Below, one piece after another: positions 1-8,035 of a stretch of 24,274 nt of DNA. How positions within the stretch are numbered: the first letter of the stretch is position 1; each line of letters begins with the position of its first letter. Both the position numbers and the translations under genes were made by a program. The notes beneath the pieces were generated by a model. It searched no databases, was not told the origin of the DNA, and saw only the letters and a program-made list of their open reading frames with translations. Source of the stretch: DATGIQ01 sp035295665 (lineage in GTDB: Bacteria > Planctomycetota > Planctomycetia > Gemmatales > Gemmataceae); assembly GCA_035295665.1 (NCBI GenBank), contig DATGIQ010000054.1, forward strand, positions 1-24,274, read 5' to 3'.

Positions 1-3000
1 GCAGCCATTACAGCGCCACCATCGATTGGGGCGATTTCAGCGGTACTAGTGCCGGCACGATCACGCTTTCCAATGGCGTTTTCACCGTCAACGGCAGCCA
101 TAATTATTCCGGCAGCGGTACCTTCCCGATCAATGTGACCATCGCGCATGAAGGTGCGCCGCCGACCTTTGCCCAGGGCCAGGTCAGCGTCTCTTCCAAT
201 CCGGTGCTCGTCAGCAGCCCGGGCGACCAATTTGCCACGGAAGGAACCTTGGTTTCCTTCACCCTGGGGTCCTTCAGCGATTCGACGCCGAATGCGAATT
301 CCTGGCGCGTGGACGTCAACTGGGGAGACAACACCGCACACACTGCGTTCACCACGAATACTCCGGGGTCGCTGGGAAATCAGCTGCACACGTATGGCGA
401 GGAGGGAGTCTACCCCGTCGTGGTCACGGTCACGGACAACCAGAACCAAACCGGTTCGGCATCATTCAACGTAACCGCGGCGGACCTGCCCGTGACGGCT
501 TCTGCCGCCAACTCGACCGCGTTTCTCAACACCGCCTTCAGCAATCAGGTGGTGGCTACCTTCAGCGATCCGGCTGGGGCAGAACCCAATGCCAACGATC
601 CGGTCGCCGGCATCAATAACCACTACAGTGCCAGCATCGATTGGGGTGATGGCAGCGGCGCCATGCCCGGCACGATCACGTTCAACAATGGCGCCTTCAC
701 GATCAGTGGCGGCCACACGTATACGCAAATTGGCACCTTTACGACTACCGTGACCATCAACCACGAGACCGCATCACCCACCGTGGTTACGGGCATGATC
801 AATGTGTCCAGCAGTCCGCTGTTGGTCACGGCGCCGGCCAATCAGTCGGCTGTGGAAGGGGCCTCCAACAACTTCTCTCTGGGGACATTCAAAGACTCAA
901 CGGCAAATGCCAGCCCGTGGCGCGTGGATGTCAACTGGGGCGACAACACCGCCCATACGACATTCACAACCAGCACCCAGGGCTCTTTGGGCAATCGGCC
1001 GCACGTCTACGGCGAAGAGGGAACCTATACCGTCACGATCACGGTCACCGATAACCAAAATGTCACAGGTTCGGCTAGCTACCAGGTTACGGTGTCGGAT
1101 CCGCCGGTCCTTGCGTCTGCCACTAACTTCTCGGCATCCAGCAATTCGGCCTTTACCAACCAAGTCGTGGCCACCTTCACCGACCCGGGCGGGGCGGAAC
1201 CCAATGCCAGCGATCCAGTCCCGGGCATTAACAGCCACTACAGTGCCAGCATTGATTGGGGTGATAGCAGCGGCGTCATGCCCGGCACGATCACGTTTGC
1301 GAACGGCGTCTTCACCGTCACCGGCAGCCATACGTATGTCTCGACCGGCGATTTTATTACGACGGTCTTCATCAACCACGAGAATGCGCCGCAGACAACG
1401 CCCCAGGGCAGCGCCACGGTCGGGACCTCCGCGATCGTCGTAACCACGGCGGGCAACCAAACAGCCAGCGAAGGGGCTTCACTCCTGTTCAACCTCGGCT
1501 CATTCAGCGATATGACCAACGCCACCGCCTGGCAGGTGGACGTCAATTGGGGAGACAACACCCCCCATACCACGTTTAACCTCAACAGCCAGGGTACACT
1601 CGGAACCAGCTTGCACACCTACGGTGAGGAAGGCGTCTATATCGTCACCGAGACGGTCACCAACAATGCCAATATGTCGGCCGCATCGACTTTCCAGGTC
1701 AGCGTGTCCGATCCAGCCGTGGTTGGTTCCGCCGCTAACTTCTCGGCGTCCAGCAATTCTGCGTTTACCCAGCCGGTGGCCACCTTCACCGACCCGGGCG
1801 GGGCGGAACCCAATGCCAGTGATCCAAATGGCGGCATCGCCAGCCACTACAGCGCTACCATCGATTGGGGCGATTTCAGCGGCGCCACGCCGGGCACGAT
1901 CAGCTTTGCCAATGGCGTCTTCACGGTCACCGGCAGCCATACGTATACGGGAAACGGCACCTTCGCGACCACGGTGACCATCGTACACGAAGGCGCTCCA
2001 CAGACCGTCGTTCAGGGAAGTGCCACCGTCGGTACCACAAATGTGGCCGTTTCTTCTCCGGGCAATCAAACAGCCGTAGAGGGCGCGATCACCAGCATCA
2101 ACCTTGGCTCGTTCAGCGACGTGACAGGCAATGCCACCTCGTGGAGCGTGGATGTCAACTGGGGCGACGGCACTGCCGATACGATTTTCACTACGGGCAG
2201 CCAGGGAGCGCTCGGAAGCCAAGTTCACACTTACGGCGAGGAAGGAACCTACACCGCCAGGGTCACCGTCACCGACAATCAGAACCAGGCCGGCTCGGCC
2301 ACCTTCCAGGTGACCGTCACCGATCCTGCCGTGGTCGGATCGGCCGTCAACTTCTCCGCGAACGCCAATACGTCCTTAACCAACCAGCCCGTGGCCGTCT
2401 TCACCGATCCGGGTGGGGCCGAACCCAATGCCGCCGACCCTATCGGTACCGTTAGCAATCACTACACGGCCAACATCAACTGGGGTGACAATACCGCACC
2501 CACCACCGGCACAATTACCCTGAGCGGCAATACCTTCACCATCCAAGGTGGCCATACCTACTCGTCCGGGGGCACCTTCACAACTACCATCACGATCCTC
2601 CATGAAGGCGCGCCCCTGACCACGCTAACCGGCACGGCCAGCGTGTCCGGCACCACCACGGGCCTGATCAACTTCGTCAACTTTGAGACGGGGGATTTCA
2701 GCCAAACGGCAGCGCATCAAGGCGGTGCCATTGTCACCAGCCCGGCTCTGGATGGCCACTTCTCGCTCCAGTTGTTCCGGAGCAATAGTGTGGCGTGGGC
2801 GGAGATCCGCCAAAATGGCTCGACCTTCTACAACCTGCCCACTGCTTTCTACAGCTTCCAGTTCCAGTATGCCTCGCAGACGGGAGAGGGCGGGATCGTC
2901 AACTTCCAGGATGCCAACGGCAATTACAAAGCCGCCTTGCATCTATCCCCCTCCGGCAAGCTCCTCTTCTACGATGCCAATGGCAATCTCCTGGCCACCG

Positions 3001-4352
3001 GCACCACCACCCTGCTCCCCAACCAGACTTACACCATCTCTGCCAAGATCGGGACGGGCGTGAATGCTCCGTTCCAGATTCTGGTCAACGGCAATGTGGA
3101 ACTGAGCGGGACGGGGAATCTGGGAAATGGCAACAATGGCAGTATCCGCCTGGGTGGCAACAGCGCCTACACCACCAATTACTACTACGACGATGTCGCC
3201 ATCGCTGCCAATGGCTTCCCCGGCACCACCGCCTTGACCGTCACCGCGCCGGCTAACCAAACGGCCACGGCAGGAACAGCGTCTTCCTTCAACCTGGGCT
3301 CGTTCAGTGATACGACCAGTGGGGCCAACTCGTGGACGGTGAATGTCAATTGGGGAGACAATACCAGCCCCACGACCTTCACCACCACCACGCCGGGCTC
3401 CCTGGGCAGCCAGTCCCATACCTATGCCCAGGCCGGCACCTATACCGCCACCGTGACCGTGACCGACAACCAGAATGTCTCGGGCTCGACCACCTTCCAG
3501 GTGACGGTCTCTCCTTCGAACATCGGGTTGGTCAACTTCGTCAACTTCGAGACGGGGGACTTTAGCCAGACGGCCGCCCATCTGAATGGTGCCATTGTCA
3601 CCAGCCCGGCTCTGGATGGAACGTTCTCCCTGCAATTGCAGCGCAACAACAGCGTGGCATGGGCGGAGATCCGCCAGAATGGCTCGACCTTCTACAATCT
3701 GCCCACCGCATTCTACAGCTTCCAGTTCCAGTATGCCTCGCAGACGGGCGAGGGTGGGATCATCAATTTCCAGGATGCCAACGGCAATTACAAAGCCGCC
3801 TTGCATCTATCCCCCTCCGGCAAGCTCCTCTTCTACGATGCCAATGGCAATCTGTTGGCCACCGGCACCACCACCCTGCTCCCCAACCAGACCTACACCA
3901 TCTCTGCCAAGATCGGGACGGGCACCAATGCCCCGTTCGAAGTCCGCATCAACGGCAATGTCGAATTGAGCGGCACAGGAAACCTGGGTGCCGGCAACAA
4001 TGGCAGCATTCGCTTGGGTGGCAATAACGCCTACACGACCAATTACTACTACGATGATGTCGCCATCGCTGCCAACGGCTATCCCGGCGGCAATGCTCCG
4101 CCTCCGGGTGGTGCCGCGACGCTGGTAGCCGGCCAACATCAAGCCGTTGCTGTCGGCGACCCCGCAGGGATGGTTCTGGCCGCCGCGAACGGCAGCAGTT
4201 CATCGGACAGCCTACCGCTGCTCACCAACCAATCCTCGCCCCAAGTAGTTGCTGAGCAAGAGAGCGGTATGCTGCATTCCATCGCTCACTCGGACGTAAT
4301 GGCTCAGCGGACAGCGTTAGACTCCGTCTTTGCCGACTGGGCCAACATCTAG
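1..4352 (+). CDS. Giant secreted PKD-repeat / jelly-roll surface protein (3' end, 5' truncated by window)
   Basis: The reading frame is open from base 3, and the first codons already encode a PKD-like repeat, so the gene begins left of the window; the ATG at 135 is internal. About 1,450 residues are visible. Two alternating module types occur. Type A carries VDVNWGDNT and HTYGEEG..VTVTDNQN. Type B carries SDP.GAEPNA, IDWGD.SG..PGTITF and SHTY. After four A-B pairs (to about 2640) come a jelly-roll/LamG-like module (2661-3224), one more type A module (about 3225-3510), a second copy of that module (3525-4088) and a Gly/Ala/Ser-rich tail ending at TAG. WGD-containing PKD folds are typical of extracellular adhesion or matrix proteins. 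The LamG-like assignment rests on the YYYDDVAIAANG ending and the beta-rich composition, and is tentative. No catalytic motif is seen. The likely role is structural or adhesive, at the cell surface. Confidence 0.85.
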   Translation, partial: SHYSATIDWGDFSGTSAGTITLSNGVFTVNGSHNYSGSGTFPINVTIAHEGAPPTFAQGQVSVSSNPVLVSSPGDQFATEGTLVSFTLGSFSDSTPNANSWRVDVNWGDNTAHTAFTTNTPGSLGNQLHTYGEEGVYPVVVTVTDNQNQTGSASFNVTAADLPVTASAANSTAFLNTAFSNQVVATFSDPAGAEPNANDPVAGINNHYSASIDWGDGSGAMPGTITFNNGAFTISGGHTYTQIGTFTTTVTINHETASPTVVTGMINVSSSPLLVTAPANQSAVEGASNNFSLGTFKDSTANASPWRVDVNWGDNTAHTTFTTSTQGSLGNRPHVYGEEGTYTVTITVTDNQNVTGSASYQVTVSDPPVLASATNFSASSNSAFTNQVVATFTDPGGAEPNASDPVPGINSHYSASIDWGDSSGVMPGTITFANGVFTVTGSHTYVSTGDFITTVFINHENAPQTTPQGSATVGTSAIVVTTAGNQTASEGASLLFNLGSFSDMTNATAWQVDVNWGDNTPHTTFNLNSQGTLGTSLHTYGEEGVYIVTETVTNNANMSAASTFQVSVSDPAVVGSAANFSASSNSAFTQPVATFTDPGGAEPNASDPNGGIASHYSATIDWGDFSGATPGTISFANGVFTVTGSHTYTGNGTFATTVTIVHEGAPQTVVQGSATVGTTNVAVSSPGNQTAVEGAITSINLGSFSDVTGNATSWSVDVNWGDGTADTIFTTGSQGALGSQVHTYGEEGTYTARVTVTDNQNQAGSATFQVTVTDPAVVGSAVNFSANANTSLTNQPVAVFTDPGGAEPNAADPIGTVSNHYTANINWGDNTAPTTGTITLSGNTFTIQGGHTYSSGGTFTTTITILHEGAPLTTLTGTASVSGTTTGLINFVNFETGDFSQTAAHQGGAIVTSPALDGHFSLQLFRSNSVAWAEIRQNGSTFYNLPTAFYSFQFQYASQTGEGGIVNFQDANGNYKAALHLSPSGKLLFYDANGNLLATGTTTLLPNQTYTISAKIGTGVNAPFQILVNGNVELSGTGNLGNGNNGSIRLGGNSAYTTNYYYDDVAIAANGFPGTTALTVTAPANQTATAGTASSFNLGSFSDTTSGANSWTVNVNWGDNTSPTTFTTTTPGSLGSQSHTYAQAGTYTATVTVTDNQNVSGSTTFQVTVSPSNIGLVNFVNFETGDFSQTAAHLNGAIVTSPALDGTFSLQLQRNNSVAWAEIRQNGSTFYNLPTAFYSFQFQYASQTGEGGIINFQDANGNYKAALHLSPSGKLLFYDANGNLLATGTTTLLPNQTYTISAKIGTGTNAPFEVRINGNVELSGTGNLGAGNNGSIRLGGNNAYTTNYYYDDVAIAANGYPGGNAPPPGGAATLVAGQHQAVAVGDPAGMVLAAANGSSSSDSLPLLTNQSSPQVVAEQESGMLHSIAHSDVMAQRTALDSVFADWANI
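3..2640 (+). repeat. Tandem array of alternating PKD-like modules (type A/type B)
   Basis: Each module is about 300 bp. Type A modules span roughly 190-490, 800-1110, 1420-1710 and 2030-2330, with a fifth at 3225-3510. Type B modules span roughly 490-790, 1110-1410, 1720-2015 and 2335-2640, plus a partial one at the window start. Identity is also visible in the DNA: 1167-1210 and 1776-1819 are the same 44 bases. This suggests recent unequal exchange or gene conversion rather than ancient divergence. Confidence 0.85.
2661..3224 (+). repeat. Jelly-roll-like module, copy 1
   Basis: This 188-codon in-frame unit runs from GLINFVNFETGDF to YYYDDVAIAANGFPG. It aligns without any gap to 3525-4088. 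I count 15 amino-acid differences, about 92% identity. The bases 2904-2989 are identical to 3768-3853 (86 bp), including third codon positions. A concanavalin-like/LamG sandwich domain is the likeliest fold, inferred from composition only. Confidence 0.85.
3525..4088 (+). repeat. Jelly-roll-like module, copy 2
   Basis: This is the second copy of the 188-codon unit, separated from the first by a single type A PKD module. The differences from copy 1 cluster near the start (QG/LN, H/T, F/Q) and around the NAPF segment (QILV/EVRI). The central part is nearly unchanged. Confidence 0.85.
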
Positions 4353-4370
4353 CCAACCCGTTCGCTATCA

Positions 4371-4409
4371 AAGGGGACTGTTTCCATTCCGCGTGGAGAC
4401 AGTCCCCTT
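4371..4409 (+). terminator. Hairpin after the PKD giant gene
   Basis: The arms AAGGGGACTGTTTCC (4371-4385) and GGAGACAGTCCCCTT (4395-4409) pair at 14 of 15 positions around a 9-nt loop and are followed by CTCTTT. The hairpin starts 18 nt after the TAG. It is a good candidate for an intrinsic terminator, although the following T-run is short. Confidence 0.65.
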
Positions 4410-4498
4410 CTCTTTGGGAGCGCGCATTCCGGTGTGCGGAACGCCGCCCATCTCAACCACAATGATGGGTACGCAGTTTGCTCCGTTTTTCTTGCAGG

Positions 4499-4526
4499 GC
4501 TCGCTTCGCAAAGGAGTTTTGCGAGC
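4499..4526 (+). other. Possible leader hairpin before the Tyr-rich gene
   Basis: GCTCGC (4499-4504) pairs with GCGAGC (4521-4526). Alternatively TTCGCAAA pairs with TTTTGCGA across the same stretch, so two competing folds are possible. The site is about 50 nt upstream of the start codon at 4578. It may be chance. Confidence 0.25.
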
Positions 4527-4577
4527 TGAGCAGTACGGTTCGTCTGACTGATTACCATGCAGAGAGGAGTTCAAGCC

Positions 4578-4874
4578 ATGCGATCCATCGTCCTGTCACT
4601 CATTCTCGGAGCGGCCAGTTTAGGTCTGCTCGCTGTCTCGCCATCCCAGGCAGAGGCACGGGTGTTTCGTAGGTGGTATCCGGCCTATAGCTACTATCCC
4701 GGGTACACGTACTCCTATTACTACGGCTACCCCAGTTACAGTTACTATTGGGGACCCGGGTACGGGAATTACTACAGCTACTACCCAGGCTATTCGACGT
4801 ACTATTACGGTTGGCCCGGCTACCGAAGCTACTATGTTTCGCCGGGCTACTACGGCTACTACTGGCGTTATTAA
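4578..4874 (+). CDS. Small secreted tyrosine-rich protein (98 aa)
   Basis: The start at 4578 was chosen over the upstream in-frame ATG at 4557 because AGAGAGGAG lies 8 nt before it and a clean signal peptide follows at once. Residues 1-27 form a signal peptide: a short basic start, a Leu/Ala-rich core and an SQAEA cleavage site. The mature 71 residues contain 30 tyrosines, plus Gly, Pro, Ser and Trp, in loose units of the YPGYxxYYYG type. There is no cysteine and no recognisable enzyme domain. Low-complexity Tyr/Gly secreted peptides occur in planctomycetes without a known function. Self-association or oxidative cross-linking in the cell envelope is a guess. The gene stands alone, with terminator-like hairpins before its leader and after its stop. 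Confidence 0.8.
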   Translation: MRSIVLSLILGAASLGLLAVSPSQAEARVFRRWYPAYSYYPGYTYSYYYGYPSYSYYWGPGYGNYYSYYPGYSTYYYGWPGYRSYYVSPGYYGYYWRY

Positions 4875-4898
4875 CGACGTGCCGGATCATCGGCCCCG

Positions 4899-4933
4899 CA
4901 GGGAGCGGCGAATCAACGAACTACCGCTCCCTG
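4899..4933. terminator. Bidirectional terminator-like hairpin between convergent genes
   Basis: CAGGGAGCGG (4899-4908) and CCGCTCCCTG (4924-4933) form a perfect 10-bp stem with a 15-nt loop. It lies between the convergent Tyr-rich gene and the sigma-54 regulator, so it could end both transcripts. There is no strong T-run on either side. Confidence 0.5.
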
Positions 4934-4964
4934 TAGGAGCGACGGATGGAAAGCGGCTCCGAAT

Positions 4965-6419
4965 TCAGTCCACGCTCGATCCCGCCTTGCGTCCTTCCTC
5001 GGTCACGGTCTTATCTACGGCTAACCCGAGTGTGCGCAGCTTATGGCGTAGGGTCGTCCGATTGAGGCCCAGGAGCTCACTCGCTTGCGTTTGATGCCCA
5101 TGAGTGTGCTGCAGGACCTGGGTCAGCAAAATTCGCTCGACCTCATCAATCACTTTTGGGTAAATGCTTGTTTCGCCACGCTGGAGCAACGAGGTGATGA
5201 AAACAGCGAGATCGCCACTCGGTGTTGAGCTGGCTGAAGCAGCAAGGCCCGATGGCTCTGCTCCAGGGCGAACCGTTTCCGGCAGAAACTCTGGCAATAG
5301 CACATGCCCCGTGGCATTAAACATGGCCTGCTTCAGCACGCTCTGGAGCTCACGGACATTTCCCGGCCAGGAGTAATTCTGGAGCAACTCCAATGTCTGG
5401 GGAGCAAAGGCGCGTAGATCCATCGCCAGCTCGCGGTTGAAGCGGAACAGAAAGTAGTGCGCCAGCTCGGCGACATCATCCAACCGTTCGCGCAGCGGCG
5501 GTACCTGAATCGTGATCACCCGGAGGCGGTAGTAGAGATCCTTGCGAAAGCGATTCTCCGCCACCAGCTTTTCGAGATCGTGATTGGTAGCCGCCAAGAC
5601 CCGCACGTGTGTCTGAAGTGTCTCGTTACTACCCAGCCGCTCAAAACGCTGCTCTTGCAAGACGCGGAGCATCTTGGCCTGGAGGGCAGGGCTCATGTCG
5701 CCGATCTCATCCAGGAAGAGCGTGCCGCTGTTGCATTGCTCGAACTTGCCGATCCGCCGGCGCACCGCCCCCGTGAATGCTCCCTGCTCATGGCCGAACA
5801 ACTCGCTTTCCAGGAGCGTCTCCGGCAAGGCCGCACAGTTGATGGCCAAAAATGGACGGTCGGCGCGACGGCTGTGGTGGTACAAGGCCCGCGCAACCAG
5901 CTCCTTGCCGGTGCCGCTTTCGCCCAGGATCAAGACGTTCACATCCTGCGGGGCGATCCGGCCGATGGCCTTGCACATTTCTTGCATCACCGGACTACGG
6001 CCGACGATCCGATCGATACTGTCCTCAGCCGGCAGAACCGCGGGGACATGCATGAGCCGGGCCGCCTCATACGCGCGGTCCAGCACCTGACTGAGCCGTT
6101 CAAGATCAACTGGCTTCACCAGGTAATCGAATGCCCCGCGTTTCATGGCTTCGATCGCGGTTTCGGTCGTGCCGTGGGCCGTGATGAAAATCACCGGCCG
6201 TTTCGGGTCCTGGGCATGAATGTCGTGAAATACGTCAAGCCCCGACCGGTCCGGAAGTTGCAAATCGAGCACCACGACATCGGGGGCCTGCTCACGAATA
6301 TGTTGAAGCCCTTCCGCTGCCGTCCGCGCCGTCAAGACCGTGACGCGCTCGCTTTCGAAGACCCGCCGAAATGAGTAACGGACGCTTTGCTCATCATCGA
6401 TCACCAACAGGGTTGGCAT
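4965..6419 (-). CDS. Sigma-54-dependent response regulator, NtrC/ZraR type
   Basis: This 484-residue protein has the full three-domain layout. The receiver domain (about 1-120) has the acidic pair D9/E10 (also D8), phospho-acceptor D52 and K102. The AAA+ sigma-54 interaction domain (about 138-370) has Walker A GESGTGKE at 166-173, the sigma-54 contact loop GAFTGA at 213-218, Walker B TLFLDEIGD at 233-241 and WPGNVREL at 351-358. The C-terminal Fis-type helix-turn-helix lies at about 445-472 (ASELLGLNRTTLRHKL). It should activate sigma-54 promoters after phosphorylation by the kinase encoded 38 nt upstream on the same strand. All catalytic residues are present. Its target genes cannot be told from the window. 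Confidence 0.95.
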   Translation of the reverse strand: MPTLLVIDDEQSVRYSFRRVFESERVTVLTARTAAEGLQHIREQAPDVVVLDLQLPDRSGLDVFHDIHAQDPKRPVIFITAHGTTETAIEAMKRGAFDYLVKPVDLERLSQVLDRAYEAARLMHVPAVLPAEDSIDRIVGRSPVMQEMCKAIGRIAPQDVNVLILGESGTGKELVARALYHHSRRADRPFLAINCAALPETLLESELFGHEQGAFTGAVRRRIGKFEQCNSGTLFLDEIGDMSPALQAKMLRVLQEQRFERLGSNETLQTHVRVLAATNHDLEKLVAENRFRKDLYYRLRVITIQVPPLRERLDDVAELAHYFLFRFNRELAMDLRAFAPQTLELLQNYSWPGNVRELQSVLKQAMFNATGHVLLPEFLPETVRPGAEPSGLAASASSTPSGDLAVFITSLLQRGETSIYPKVIDEVERILLTQVLQHTHGHQTQASELLGLNRTTLRHKLRTLGLAVDKTVTEEGRKAGSSVD

Positions 6420-6457
6420 GTTTATCTCTCGCAGAAACGGGGTGCGGCAAACCGCCT

Positions 6458-7939
6458 TTACGCCGACAATCGCATGGGCAGCACAATCGTGAACGATGCT
6501 CCGCCCTGGGGCCGGTTCGCCGCGGTAATGCGGCCACCATGCTCTTCAATGATCCGCTGCGAAATGCTCAACCCGAGACCTGTTCCCGTCGGCTTGGTGC
6601 TGGCAAAGGGGGTGAAGAGACGCCCGGCCATTTCCGGGACGATGCCGGTGCCCGTGTCCTCGACGTGGACGCAGACTGAGGCATCCGGTGCCGTTTCCAG
6701 CCCAACTTCCAGTTGTCCTCCGTGCGGCATCGCGTCCAGGGCATTGAGAAACAAATTGACCAAAACCGTGCACACCTGGCCGCGATCCACCTCGGCCTGA
6801 ACCGGTTCGTCCGGATAGCGGCAGCGAACCTTGACATCTTGCTGGCGGGCACGGGCCCGGACCAGCTCCATCGCTTGAGCCAGAACATCGCGCAGATCCA
6901 CGGTACTGCGCTGCGGGAGCGGCAAGCGGGCGAAATCCAGGAAGCTCTGAACCGTCTGCTCCAGGCGGACCACTTCCTCATGAATCACATCGAGATCTTC
7001 CTTGGTCAACGGCTGCGGATTCGGGGAGCGACGAGCCGCCTCGACCAAAAGCTTGACAGAAGTAAGCGGGTTGCGCACCTCATGGGCGACGCTGGCAGCC
7101 AGTTGACCGACGGCGGAGAGTTGCTCGGCACGGAGCATTTCCCGCTGGTGGCGCTGCACGCGCTCTGCCACTTCTTCAACCCGGCCGACGACATGCTGCA
7201 ATTGCCGGTCCAGGCTGGCAATATCGCCGTCCGCCGCCACGCTGACCGAGGCCACATCTTGATCGAGCCGCTGCGTGATATCCTGAACATGTACGCTCAG
7301 CCGGTAAATGGATCGGCTCAGACCGCGGGCGATAGCGTAGCCACAAATCACGCCGCCGGCCGGTCCGCCCAATCCTACCAAGAGCATGGCCAAGCGTGCC
7401 CGACGGCTGGCCTGTTCACTCTTGTCGGCTGTTTCGCGCATGCGGGCTTCGTTGATTTGCAGCAGCGCTTCGCACGGTTCGATGAGGCGCCGGACCGGAT
7501 TCGCATGCGCCTCGACCAGCTGCCGGAGATTTAAGGTCCTGGTGCCGCGGCCCGAATCTTTGCGGAGACGTTCCAGGGTCTCATCGTAATGCTTGTAGCC
7601 AGTCTCAATCTGTTGCAGGTAATGGATCTCCTCCGCCGAGCGGACGGATTGCTGGGCTTGGCGGATTGCATTTTCGAAATTCCGGCGATCCGCCCGGATC
7701 GGTTCCAGGCTAGATTCCTGTGGATCAGCCAGGTAGAGGAAATCGTGGTACCGCAGTTGCCGCAAGCTCATTTCCAGCCGGAGAGCAGCTTGCAGGCTGG
7801 CCACGTTTTCCCCGCGGATCTTGTCCAGGTTGGTTTGCAATGCCTGGATGTACCAGGCGCTGCCCAAGCAGGCAATCAGCAGCAAGAGCCCGATTAGCAG
7901 CGCGGGCGTTGTGACCTGGATCAGGATTCTCCGATTCAT
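6458..7939 (-). CDS. Membrane sensor histidine kinase, partner of the sigma-54 regulator
   Basis: This 493-residue protein has a membrane segment at about 10-30, an extracytoplasmic, mostly helical sensor region at about 31-180 and a second membrane segment at about 183-205. A HAMP-like linker and coiled coil follow to about 270. The HisKA domain has its phospho-accepting H286 in VAHEVRNPL. The HATPase domain has an N box (NLFLNALDAMP, 395-405), G1 DTGTGI (428-433), an F box (441-449) and G2 GTGLGL (452-457). The H box followed by NPL and a compact ATPase domain resemble NtrB/ZraS-type kinases that pair with sigma-54 regulators. The sensor region has no recognised ligand domain, so the signal is unknown. 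The kinase is transcribed ahead of the regulator. Confidence 0.95.
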   Translation of the reverse strand: MNRRILIQVTTPALLIGLLLLIACLGSAWYIQALQTNLDKIRGENVASLQAALRLEMSLRQLRYHDFLYLADPQESSLEPIRADRRNFENAIRQAQQSVRSAEEIHYLQQIETGYKHYDETLERLRKDSGRGTRTLNLRQLVEAHANPVRRLIEPCEALLQINEARMRETADKSEQASRRARLAMLLVGLGGPAGGVICGYAIARGLSRSIYRLSVHVQDITQRLDQDVASVSVAADGDIASLDRQLQHVVGRVEEVAERVQRHQREMLRAEQLSAVGQLAASVAHEVRNPLTSVKLLVEAARRSPNPQPLTKEDLDVIHEEVVRLEQTVQSFLDFARLPLPQRSTVDLRDVLAQAMELVRARARQQDVKVRCRYPDEPVQAEVDRGQVCTVLVNLFLNALDAMPHGGQLEVGLETAPDASVCVHVEDTGTGIVPEMAGRLFTPFASTKPTGTGLGLSISQRIIEEHGGRITAANRPQGGASFTIVLPMRLSA

Positions 7940-7940
7940 C

Positions 7941-8023
7941 GCCGTGTGGTCTTCTCATTGGCCGGGAACAAGAATGGCGCGAAAATCCTGCTCTCATTAT
8001 ACCTGGCGGGGCGACCACACGGC
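7941..8023. repeat. Perfect 11-bp inverted repeat flanking the kinase promoter region
   Basis: GCCGTGTGGTC (7941-7951) and GACCACACGGC (8013-8023) are exact reverse complements 61 bp apart. The first arm occupies the ribosome-binding zone of the kinase gene and stops one base short of its start codon. The second arm lies upstream of the TATAAT. They may be paired operator sites, or an RNA stem in transcripts that start further upstream. Confidence 0.5.
7996..8001 (-). promoter_or_regulatory. Candidate -10 box for the kinase-regulator operon
   Basis: On the minus strand this reads TATAAT, preceded by GG, about 57 nt before the kinase ATG. No clear TTGACA -35 box is seen at 16-18 nt. It falls between the arms of the 7941/8013 inverted repeat. 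Confidence 0.4.
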
Positions 8024-8035
8024 TGGCTTTCACCG

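Noticed and set aside
1500..3806. Long minus-strand open frames (1500-2228, 2943-3806) opposite the PKD giant
   Set aside because: They are antisense shadows of a repetitive high-GC gene. The encoded residues are low-complexity Gly/Arg/Asp and repeat with the sense modules, and no ribosome sites are seen.
3..4088. Tandem repeats as a non-coding satellite
   Set aside because: The repeats keep one open frame throughout and differ mostly at silent or conservative sites, so they are protein modules.
5457..6374. 305-codon plus-strand frame opposite the sigma-54 regulator
   Set aside because: It is fully covered by a well-recognised regulator on the other strand and shows no domain of its own.
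6713..7534. 273-codon plus-strand frame opposite the histidine kinase
   Set aside because: Shadow of the kinase; no recognisable motif.
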